Below are positions 6,847-13,474 of a stretch of DNA of 19,289 bases, piece by piece; position 1 is the first letter of the stretch; the number at the start of each line of letters is the position of its first letter. The notes below the pieces were generated by a model. It saw only the letters and a list, made by a program, of their open reading frames with translations, was not told where the DNA came from and did no database searches. The position numbers and the translations under genes were made by a program. The stretch comes from Bacteroidota bacterium (GTDB lineage Bacteria; Bacteroidota; Bacteroidia; Flavobacteriales; Weeksellaceae): contig JAEZYN010000009.1 in NCBI GenBank assembly GCA_023419095.1, forward strand, positions 1-19,289, given 5' to 3'.

Positions 6847-7641
6847 ATGACGATAATAATTACAGGGACTTCTTCTGGAATTGGTTTTGTGCTTGCAGAA
6901 TATTTCGGAAAGAAAGGACATCAGGTCTTTGGCTTAAGCCGAAAAAGTGTCGACTCGCCCTATTTTACAACAATCCCGACTGATATTACCTTGCAGGAAG
7001 ATGTAGAAAAATCTATTCAGGAAATTTTAAGCAAATCCGGCCGCGTGGATGTACTTGTCAATAATGCCGGAATGGGCATGGTAGGTCCGGTAGAGGATTC
7101 TTCGAAGGAAGAAATACTGAAATTATTCAATCTGAATTTGGTAGGCGCCGTGCAGATGATGAGTGTCGTGCTGCCACAGATGCGCGGACAGCGAAGTGGG
7201 AAGATCATCAATATTTCGAGTATCGGATCTGAAATGGGCCTGCCTTTCCGGGGCTTTTATTCCGCTTCTAAATCTGCACTGGATAAAGTCACAGAAGCGA
7301 TCCGATACGAAATATCACCGTGGAATATCGATGCCTGCACGCTGCATCTGGGCGACATCAAAACAAAAATCGCAGAAAATCGGGTGAAAACAAATGTCAG
7401 CGAGCCGTACCGGACGACATTTGACAAAGTGTACGCTTTGATGAATTCGCATGTTGATCAGGGTACAGAACCTGTCGAAGTCGCAGCATATATTGAAAAA
7501 TTGCTGGCTTCAAGACAGTGGAAAGCGCATTATTATTTTGGAAAGTTTGGTCAAAAAATCGGCGTGCCTTTAAAATGGATCCTGCCACAGAATATGTACG
7601 AAAACCTGATGCGGAAATATAACAGATTAGACAAAGTCTGA
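6847..7641 (+). CDS. Short-chain dehydrogenase/reductase (classical SDR)
   Basis: The 264-residue protein has a full classical SDR set: the dinucleotide-binding TGTSSGIG (6-13), NNAG (72-75), and the catalytic serine, tyrosine and lysine at Ser125 (INISSIGS), Tyr138 and Lys142 (FYSASKSALD). It should be an NAD(P)(H)-dependent oxidoreductase in the cytoplasm. The substrate cannot be told from sequence. It lies 12 nt after aroA, but no shikimate-pathway role is implied: shikimate dehydrogenase belongs to a different family. No membrane segment or signal peptide is seen. Confidence 0.92.
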   Translation: MTIIITGTSSGIGFVLAEYFGKKGHQVFGLSRKSVDSPYFTTIPTDITLQEDVEKSIQEILSKSGRVDVLVNNAGMGMVGPVEDSSKEEILKLFNLNLVGAVQMMSVVLPQMRGQRSGKIINISSIGSEMGLPFRGFYSASKSALDKVTEAIRYEISPWNIDACTLHLGDIKTKIAENRVKTNVSEPYRTTFDKVYALMNSHVDQGTEPVEVAAYIEKLLASRQWKAHYYFGKFGQKIGVPLKWILPQNMYENLMRKYNRLDKV

Positions 7642-7672
7642 ACATTGCATTTTTAATGAAATTCTCATGCTA

Positions 7673-7706
7673 CTTGCCTGCCGTTCACATACATAATGTA
7701 TATTTG
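7673..7706 (+). promoter_or_regulatory. Promoter for the secreted protein at 7739
   Basis: CTTG (7673-7676), 22 nt, then TATATTTG followed by C (7699-7706). The -7 box is exact and the -33 box has one mismatch. The leader would be about 26 nt. Confidence 0.65.
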
Positions 7707-7738
7707 CGCTAACTAATTTTAGAAATTTAAATAAAAGG

Positions 7739-8416
7739 ATGAAAACATTATTTACCATATTCAGCCTTGTCGCAGTTTCTGCGATGCTTGATGCGCAGCA
7801 GATCAGCGTTAGCCAGATAGCGAGAGATGCACGCTGGAGCAAGCAGATCGATGAAGTAAACAACGGTAAACAAAAGATCAAATATTCGGACATTCAGGGC
7901 GTTCCTTATTACAATACGGGCTTTTTGCCCGCACGTGTGGGAGATACCTCAGCGTCGGTACCGATTCGCTACAACAGCTTTTTGGATACAGTAGAAATTC
8001 TGGTGAATGCGGATGTTTTTGAGATACCCCGCGAAGAATCTTACCCTAAATTCACGTATGAAAAGACCGGTGAAAAACTGGTTCTGGTAAACACACACGA
8101 TGAGCTGGCAGGTTACTTTTTCGAGCTAGCTGGTGGCAAAAACCGTTTACTGAAAAAAGTCACCACGAAATTCCACGACGCGGTTCCTGCGCCGAACAGC
8201 ATGATTCCGGGCACTTCGGCCAGATTTGAACTTTTAAAACCAGCCTATTTCATTAAGACCGAAGACGCCATGATCAAAATTCCAAAGAATGCGAAAGATC
8301 TCTTGATCAGTTTTCCCGGACGTGAAACTGAACTCGCTGATTTCATCAAAAAGAATAAAATCAAACTGACCTCCGAACCGGATCTTATTAAACTGAATAA
8401 CTTTTTAAACAGTTAA
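7739..8416 (+). CDS. Secreted or periplasmic protein of unknown function
   Basis: I do not recognise this 225-residue protein. It starts MKTLFTIFSLVAVSAMLDAQ, a signal peptide with a probable cut after Ala19 leaving an N-terminal Gln, typical of flavobacterial exported proteins. No lipobox cysteine is present and the mature part contains no cysteine at all. The mature sequence is rich in Lys, Asp and Glu and has segments predicted as beta strands (SVPIRYNSFLDTVEILVNAD, EKLVLVNTHDELAGYFFELA). Its C-terminus may be a small helical region (GRETELADFIKKNKIKL). It has its own promoter and is followed 5 nt later by a strong terminator, so it is a single-gene unit. Confidence 0.8.
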   Translation: MKTLFTIFSLVAVSAMLDAQQISVSQIARDARWSKQIDEVNNGKQKIKYSDIQGVPYYNTGFLPARVGDTSASVPIRYNSFLDTVEILVNADVFEIPREESYPKFTYEKTGEKLVLVNTHDELAGYFFELAGGKNRLLKKVTTKFHDAVPAPNSMIPGTSARFELLKPAYFIKTEDAMIKIPKNAKDLLISFPGRETELADFIKKNKIKLTSEPDLIKLNNFLNS

Positions 8417-8421
8417 ATATT

Positions 8422-8449
8422 AAAGCGAAGATTAATCTTCGCTTTTTTT
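8422..8449. terminator. Bidirectional terminator, perfect 24-bp palindrome
   Basis: AAAGCGAAGATT (8422-8433) is followed directly by its exact reverse complement (8434-8445). Seven T residues run over 8443-8449 on the plus strand. It separates the convergent secreted-protein gene and metF. The T-run overlaps the metF stop codon (8450-8448), so the hairpin directly abuts metF. Confidence 0.85.
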
Positions 8450-9404
8450 AAAACAGTTCGGCTGCTATTTTTTTTATGTTATCGCTTTTACCCATTGAAT
8501 AGAAATGCAGCACGGGAACGCCGGATTCGCGCAATTCGCGGCATTGACTGATCGTCCATTCAATTCCGATTTGTTGCACAGCAGCGTTGTTTTTAGCATT
8601 CTCTACTTCTGAAATCAGATCTTCGGGCAGATCAATTTTGAATATTTTGGGCAACATCTGCAGGTGAGATTTTGTCGCAATAGGCTTTATTCCGGGGATA
8701 ATCGGGACTTCAATTCCCATTTCACGCGCCTGACGTACAAATTCAAAATATCTTTCATTATCGAAAAACATCTGCGTCACCACATAGTCGGCGCCCGCCT
8801 CCACTTTTTGTTTCAGCCATTTCAGATCGTTTTTCATAGACGGCGCTTCGATGTGTTTTTCCGGATATCCTGCCACACCGATACAAAATTTGCTGCGTTC
8901 ACCGCAAGATTTTTCCTCGTGCAGAAATTTTCCCCTCCCCAGATTGTCGATTTGCCGCACCAGATCTACCGCGTTTTTATGTCCGCCGATGCTCGGCACA
9001 AAATGATTTTCGCCCTTCATCGCGTCGCCGCGCAGCGCCATCACATTTTCAAGACCCAGATACATACAGTCCACAAGCAAATATTCGGTTTCTTCCTGTG
9101 AAAAACCTCCGCAAAGCACGTGCGGAACCGTATCTATATTATACTTATGCTGTATAGAAGCGCAAATCCCCAGCGTTCCCGGACGCATTCGGGTTACTTT
9201 TCTTTCCATGAGACCGTTGCCTTTATCCAGATAAATATATTCTTCACGCGATGTGGTAACATCGATGAACTGTGGCTTGAATTCCATCAGCGGATCGATA
9301 TTTTTATACAGGTCTTCGATTCCGGTGCCTTTTTGTGGCGGTACAATTTCGAGTGAAAACAGGGTTTTGCCCTGCGCTTTTTCTATATGTTCTGTTATTT
9401 TCAT
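8448..9404 (-). CDS. metF: 5,10-methylenetetrahydrofolate reductase
   Basis: The 318-residue protein reduces methylenetetrahydrofolate to 5-methyltetrahydrofolate using FAD and NAD(P)H, providing the methyl donor for MetH. The FAD/folate TIM-barrel signature is clear: FSLEIVPP with Glu19 matching catalytic Glu28 of E. coli, ALRGD with Asp127 matching Asp120, then AGYPEKH, GADYVVTQMFFD and PIIPGIKPI. Compared with E. coli it carries extra residues before the GYPE motif (about 155-172), including KSCGERSKF. It is the last gene of the methionine block, 122 nt after metH part 2, with a structured GC-rich element between them. Its stop codon overlaps the bidirectional terminator. No separate promoter was recognised. 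Confidence 0.96.
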   Translation of the reverse strand: MKITEHIEKAQGKTLFSLEIVPPQKGTGIEDLYKNIDPLMEFKPQFIDVTTSREEYIYLDKGNGLMERKVTRMRPGTLGICASIQHKYNIDTVPHVLCGGFSQEETEYLLVDCMYLGLENVMALRGDAMKGENHFVPSIGGHKNAVDLVRQIDNLGRGKFLHEEKSCGERSKFCIGVAGYPEKHIEAPSMKNDLKWLKQKVEAGADYVVTQMFFDNERYFEFVRQAREMGIEVPIIPGIKPIATKSHLQMLPKIFKIDLPEDLISEVENAKNNAAVQQIGIEWTISQCRELRESGVPVLHFYSMGKSDNIKKIAAELF

Positions 9405-9420
9405 TTTAGTTTAAATATTT

Positions 9421-9526
9421 GGGCGTGTTCTTCCTTCGGGCATTCGCCCTCGGGAAGAACTGCGCTTTCCGTTTCAATTCCTCGGCTTCGCCTGCGGGAT
9501 TTTCACTGCAATCGCTCACGCGGAAT
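9421..9526. repeat. Structured GC-rich intergenic element between metH part 2 and metF
   Basis: GTTCTTCC (9427-9434) pairs with GGAAGAAC (9453-9460), and inside it GGGC (9438-9441) pairs with GCCC (9446-9449), giving a strong interrupted hairpin. A second small hairpin, GGC-TTC-GCC, lies around 9484-9492, followed by a stretch containing CACTGCAATCGCTCACGCG. The element is visibly richer in G and C than other intergenic DNA here. From memory similar sequences recur in Chryseobacterium intergenic regions, so it may be a REP-like dispersed repeat. It is not a normal terminator because no T-run follows on either strand. Confidence 0.5.
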
Positions 9527-12187
9527 TTAATCCTGCAAATTCGGGCGAAGCCATTTCCGGGCGAATTCAATATCTACATTTTTGCGCCGCGCATAGTCTG
9601 CGAGTTGTTCTTCGGTAATTTTTCCGACACCGAAATATTTAGCTTTAGAATTCGCAAAATAATAGCCTGAAACGGCAGCTGTCGGAAACATGGCGAGACT
9701 TTCGGTGAGTTCAAGACCAATATTTTCCTTCACATTGAGGAGTTTCCAGATCGTAATTTTTTCGAGATGGTCGGGGCATGCAGGATAGCCGGGCGCCGGG
9801 CGGATGCCACGGTATTTTTCGGCAATTAAATCTTCATTCTGAAGATCTTCATCCGCCGCGTAGCCCCAAATCTCTGTTCGGACCTTATGGTGCAGAAATT
9901 CGGCAAACGCCTCCGCCAACCGGTCCGAAAGCGCTTTCGTCATGATCGCGTTGTAATCATCATGCTCATCTTTATACATTTGAACGAGTTCGTCGGTTCC
10001 AAAACCGGTTGAGACAGCAAAACAACCTACATAATCCTGAATTCCCGAAGTTTTCGGTGCAACAAAGTCTGCCAGCGCATAATACTCTTTTCCGGCGGAG
10101 CGTTTTAGTTGCTGTCGAAGCGTATGGAAAACGGATATCGGTTCCCCATCTTCATCGCAAACTTCAATGTCGTCATCATTCACAGAGTTGGCTTTGAAAA
10201 TTCCGAGGACGCCTTTTGCTTTCAACAGTTTTTTATCGATAATCTGCTTCAGCATTTCCTGCGCGTCGTGGAAAAGAGCTGTGGCTTCAGCACCTACAAC
10301 CTCATCAGTCAAAATATCCGGGAATTTGCCGTGAAGTTCCCAACTTCTGAAAAACGGCGACCAATCTATAAACTCGAGAAGTTCGCTTAAATCCTGATCT
10401 TTGATAACCTGAACTCCCAAATTTCGTGGCGTAAAAATTTCCGCAGGTTTCCACTCTACTTGAAATTTTTGTGCGCGAACATCTTTCAGCGGCAAATACT
10501 CTTTTTCAACCTGACGTTCCAAAAATTTTTCACGGAAATCAGCGTATTCATTTTTAAGGTCAGCACGATAACTGGCGCTTTTTTCACTTAACAATGTACT
10601 CACCACGCCTACCGCGCGCGAGGCATCATTCACATGAATCACAGCACTTGCGCATTTCGGGTCGATTTTCACTGCTGTGTGCGCTTTTGAAGTAGTCGCG
10701 CCGCCAATGAGTAAAGGAATATCGAGATTCTGTCGCTGCAGTTCAGCTGCAATGTGCACCATTTCGTCGAGACTTGGTGTAATGAGACCGCTTAAACCGA
10801 TTGCATCCGCTTTTTCGTCAATGGCAGTGTGAATAATTTTTTCGGCCGGAACCATTACACCCAAATCAATAATCTCATAATTATTGCACGCAAGAACAAC
10901 GGAGACAATATTTTTTCCGATATCGTGCACGTCACCTTTCACGGTGGCCATCACAATTTTCCCGTTCGCCGGTTTTGAAGTATCTTTTTGCGCTTCGATG
11001 AAAGGCTGTAGGTAGGCCACGGCTTTTTTCATCACACGCGCTGATTTCACTACCTGAGGCAGAAACATTTTTCCGCTGCCAAACAGATCGCCCACAACGC
11101 CCATTCCAGTCATCAGGTTAATCTCAATTACGTCCAGCGGGCGTGCTGTCTGTGTTCGCGCTTCTTCCATATCATCGGTAATGAAGCGGTCTATACCTTT
11201 CACCAGCGCATGCGTAATGCGCTCCTGCAGCGGCGCATTTCGCCACGCAAGGTCTTCCAAGACTTCTTTTTTACCGGATCTGTTTTTTTCAGAATATTCC
11301 AAAAGTCTTTCGGTGGCATCGGCCCGCCGGTCCAGAATAACGTCTTCAACGAGAAAAAGCAGCTGTTTCGGAATTTCGTCATAAACTTCCAGCATTGCCG
11401 GATTTACAATACCGATGTTCATGCCGGCCTGAATCGCATGATAGAGAAAAACAGAGTGCATCGCCTCACGCACCGCATCATTCCCGCGAAATGAAAACGA
11501 GACATTTGACACTCCACCGGAAACCGAAACATAGGGCAGGTTTTCGCGAACCCACTTTGTGGCTTCAAAAAAATCAATCGCATTTCTGCGATGCTCTTCC
11601 ATGCCGGTCGCAACCGGAAAAATATTAAGGTCAAATATTATATCTTCGGGTGGAAACCCAACCTCATTAATCAAAATATCACACGAACGCTTCGCAATTT
11701 CAATTCTTCTGACGTAGTTGTCGGCCTGCCCAAGTTCGTCGAAAGCCATTACAATTACAGCTGCGCCGTATCTTTTAATACTTTTTGCCTGGGTAATAAA
11801 CGTTTTCTCACCTTCCTTCAAACTGATCGAGTTGACCACCGATTTACCCTGAACAACCTGCAGACCAGCCTCCAGTATCTCCCATTTGGAGGAGTCGATC
11901 ATAATTGGTATGCGTGCGATATCGGGTTCCGCGGCAATTAAATTTAAAAATTTAACCATGCAATATTTACCGTCCAGAAGTCCGTCATCGAAATTCACAT
12001 CGAGAATCTGCGCACCGCCTTCCACCTGATGCCGCGCAATATCAAGTGCTTCGTTAAACTTTTCAGCCTTAATCAGTCTTAGAAATTTTTTAGAACCGGC
12101 CACATTAGTCCGTTCACCCACATTGATAAAATTGGATTCTGGTGTTATAACCAAAGGTTCCAGACCGGAGAGTTTTAAATACTTCAT
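9527..12187 (-). CDS. metH: Cobalamin-dependent methionine synthase, folate, B12 and activation domains (MetH part 2)
   Basis: The 886-residue protein carries every MetH module except the homocysteine domain. The pterin-binding domain (about 15-280) has FINVGERTNVAGS and IMIDSSKW. The B12 cap is about 300-395. The B12 Rossmann domain (about 405-545) has GDVHDIGKNIV, where His421 is the expected lower axial cobalt ligand. The SAM-dependent reactivation domain (about 570-880) has RPAPGYPACPDH (796-807). It takes the methyl group from 5-methyltetrahydrofolate to cobalamin and on to homocysteine bound by part 1. Its ATG overlaps the part 1 stop codon by one base (TAATG), which suggests translational coupling. 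E. coli MetH is a single chain of about 1,227 residues, and the two parts here add up to almost exactly that. Confidence 0.97.
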   Translation of the reverse strand: MKYLKLSGLEPLVITPESNFINVGERTNVAGSKKFLRLIKAEKFNEALDIARHQVEGGAQILDVNFDDGLLDGKYCMVKFLNLIAAEPDIARIPIMIDSSKWEILEAGLQVVQGKSVVNSISLKEGEKTFITQAKSIKRYGAAVIVMAFDELGQADNYVRRIEIAKRSCDILINEVGFPPEDIIFDLNIFPVATGMEEHRRNAIDFFEATKWVRENLPYVSVSGGVSNVSFSFRGNDAVREAMHSVFLYHAIQAGMNIGIVNPAMLEVYDEIPKQLLFLVEDVILDRRADATERLLEYSEKNRSGKKEVLEDLAWRNAPLQERITHALVKGIDRFITDDMEEARTQTARPLDVIEINLMTGMGVVGDLFGSGKMFLPQVVKSARVMKKAVAYLQPFIEAQKDTSKPANGKIVMATVKGDVHDIGKNIVSVVLACNNYEIIDLGVMVPAEKIIHTAIDEKADAIGLSGLITPSLDEMVHIAAELQRQNLDIPLLIGGATTSKAHTAVKIDPKCASAVIHVNDASRAVGVVSTLLSEKSASYRADLKNEYADFREKFLERQVEKEYLPLKDVRAQKFQVEWKPAEIFTPRNLGVQVIKDQDLSELLEFIDWSPFFRSWELHGKFPDILTDEVVGAEATALFHDAQEMLKQIIDKKLLKAKGVLGIFKANSVNDDDIEVCDEDGEPISVFHTLRQQLKRSAGKEYYALADFVAPKTSGIQDYVGCFAVSTGFGTDELVQMYKDEHDDYNAIMTKALSDRLAEAFAEFLHHKVRTEIWGYAADEDLQNEDLIAEKYRGIRPAPGYPACPDHLEKITIWKLLNVKENIGLELTESLAMFPTAAVSGYYFANSKAKYFGVGKITEEQLADYARRKNVDIEFARKWLRPNLQD

Positions 12188-13200
12188 TACATTGATTTTG
12201 TGTGGACTTTGCGCGGTTGATAGTCTTTTACCAGTTCAGCAATAGCCGCGATATGTTCCGGTGTAGTACCGCAACACCCACCGATAATGTTCACGAGACC
12301 TTTCTCAAGATACTCGCGGATTTGGGCTGCCATGTCAAATGGCGTTTCGTCGTATTGCCCAAAGGCGTTGGGAAGTCCGGCGTTCGGATAGGCGGAAATA
12401 TAAAAATCCGAATTGGCTGCCAACGTTTCGAGGTAAGGTGTGAGTTGTTTGGCGCCAAGGGCACAGTTAAGACCAACACTTAAAAGATCGATATGTGAAA
12501 CTGAAATTAAAAAAGCCTCAGCCGTTTGCCCACTGAGCGTTCTGCCGGACGCGTCTGTGATGGTTCCCGAGAGCATTACAGGTATTTCCAGCTTGCGCTC
12601 ATCTTTAATTTCCTCAATGGCATACAGCGCAGCTTTAGCATTTAAAGTATCAAAAACAGTTTCTACAAGCAAGATATCCGCGCCGCCGTTTAAAAGTGCT
12701 TCCGCCTGCTGTTTATAGGCAACGCGCAACTCGTCAAATGTGACCGCGCGGTAACCCGGATCGTTGACATCAGGACTTAAACTTGCCGTTTTATTTGTCG
12801 GGCCAATAGATCCGGCTACAAAACGTGGTTTCCCGGGTGTAATTTCTGAAAATTCATCGCAAATTTTCCTGGCAATTCTCGCCGATTCAAAATTAAGTTC
12901 GTAAACCAAATTTTCCATGTGGTAATCGGCCATAGCGATCGTAGTGGAGCTGAAAGTATTGGTTTCCACGATATCTGCACCGGCTTCCAGATACTGACGG
13001 TGAACGGCTTCGATTGCGTGCGGCTGGGTGAGCGACAGCAAATCGTTATTCCCTTTTAATGAATGCGGCCAGTCTTTGAACCTGTCACCGCGGTAATCAT
13101 CTTCGGTAAAAGCGTAACGCTGAAGCATCGTCCCCATCGCGCCATCGAGGACAAGAATTCTGCGGTTGAGTTCGGAAATGAGATTATGATTTGAAAACAT
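12187..13200 (-). CDS. metH: Homocysteine S-methyltransferase subunit of methionine synthase (MetH part 1)
   Basis: From the ATG at 13200 the product is 337 residues. An in-frame TTG two codons upstream (13206) is less likely. It is the zinc TIM-barrel that binds and activates homocysteine. LDGAMGTMLQ lies near the start. Zinc ligands are Cys246 (VGLNCALG) and Cys309-Cys310 (GGCCGTTPEH), matching Cys247, Cys310 and Cys311 of E. coli MetH. It ends just after the barrel, where E. coli has the linker to the folate domain. This looks like a natural domain boundary rather than decay. It is the first gene after the SAM-I riboswitch, so the whole metH-metF block is probably lowered when SAM is plentiful. 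Expressed together with part 2 through a TAATG overlap. Confidence 0.95.
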   Translation of the reverse strand: MFSNHNLISELNRRILVLDGAMGTMLQRYAFTEDDYRGDRFKDWPHSLKGNNDLLSLTQPHAIEAVHRQYLEAGADIVETNTFSSTTIAMADYHMENLVYELNFESARIARKICDEFSEITPGKPRFVAGSIGPTNKTASLSPDVNDPGYRAVTFDELRVAYKQQAEALLNGGADILLVETVFDTLNAKAALYAIEEIKDERKLEIPVMLSGTITDASGRTLSGQTAEAFLISVSHIDLLSVGLNCALGAKQLTPYLETLAANSDFYISAYPNAGLPNAFGQYDETPFDMAAQIREYLEKGLVNIIGGCCGTTPEHIAAIAELVKDYQPRKVHTKSM

Positions 13201-13232
13201 TTTCAATTTTTCTTTAAATAAAACTGAAAATG
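13198..13232 (-). promoter_or_regulatory. Possible start-codon-sequestering hairpin of the metH leader
   Basis: On the minus strand CATTTTCA (13232-13225) can pair with TGAAAATG (13205-13198), whose last three bases are the metH start codon; the loop is 19 nt. No T-run terminator exists between aptamer and gene, so control by hiding the start region is the simplest reading. The same 8-mer TGAAAATG also occurs at 13367-13360, at the 5' edge of the aptamer, and could compete for the CATTTTCA arm. Confidence 0.4.
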
Positions 13233-13259
13233 CTACCAGAAAGGTAATAAGTAATTTGC

Positions 13260-13360
13260 GTTATCTGTTCCCGTAAGCGGGATAGAATGTAGCACCTTCT
13301 TCGCGGACGAAGGGTTGCCAAGGCTTCACAGAGTCTAATCTCTCCACCTTTCTTGATAAC
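13260..13360 (-). promoter_or_regulatory. SAM-I (S-box) riboswitch upstream of metH
   Basis: The minus strand matches the SAM-I aptamer core in order. P1 is GTTATC (13360-13355) with GATAAC (13265-13260). Then come AAGGTGGAGAGA with the kink-turn, GTGAAGCCTTGGCAACC, P3 as CTTCG-TCCG-CGAAG, the conserved AAGGTGCTA joining region, and P4 as CCCG-CTTA-CGGG, closing in GAACAGATAAC. Length is about 101 nt. It lies 60 nt before the ATG of metH part 1. The class senses S-adenosylmethionine and represses methionine and SAM synthesis genes, exactly the context seen here. No intrinsic terminator follows. Confidence 0.95.
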
Positions 13361-13392
13361 ATTTTCAATATGTAAATGAACAAAGTCTGCTG

Positions 13393-13400
13393 CAAAAGTA
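13393..13400 (-). promoter_or_regulatory. -7 box for the metH-metF block
   Basis: The minus strand reads TACTTTTG followed by C, an exact TAnnTTTG match. It would start transcription about 25 nt before the SAM-I aptamer. The -33 region lacks a clear TTTG. Confidence 0.55.
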
Positions 13401-13414
13401 ACAGATATTTCTGT
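13401..13414. promoter_or_regulatory. Near-perfect palindrome in the metH promoter spacer
   Basis: ACAGATATTTCTGT is a 14-bp palindrome with a single mismatched pair, placed directly upstream of the metH -7 box, where a regulator could block polymerase. It is also 61 nt before the divergent glycosidase gene. It may be chance. Confidence 0.3.
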
Positions 13415-13447
13415 AAAAACCGCCTAAAAGCCAAAAATTTAATTTCA

Positions 13448-13455
13448 TAATTTCG
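13448..13455 (+). promoter_or_regulatory. Possible -7 box for the GH63-type gene
   Basis: TAATTTCG followed by C differs from TAnnTTTG at one base and lies 19 nt before the ATG. No convincing -33 element was found. Confidence 0.35.
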
Positions 13456-13474
13456 CAAGCTCAAAACAGTATCT

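Noticed and set aside
8664..9101. A 145-codon open frame on the plus strand
   Set aside because: It is antisense to metF, whose catalytic motifs lie in the same bases; it is a coding shadow.
9419..9670. An 83-codon plus-strand frame covering the metH-metF gap
   Set aside because: Most of it is antisense to the end of metH part 2, and the rest is a structured GC-rich element; there is no domain and no promoter.
11591..11941. A 116-codon plus-strand frame
   Set aside because: It lies inside metH part 2 on the opposite strand, with no independent support.
12185..12189. Reading the metH split as a pseudogene or sequencing frameshift
   Set aside because: Both parts are complete, with all metal and cofactor residues, natural domain boundaries and a clean stop/start overlap. 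Raw reads would still settle it.
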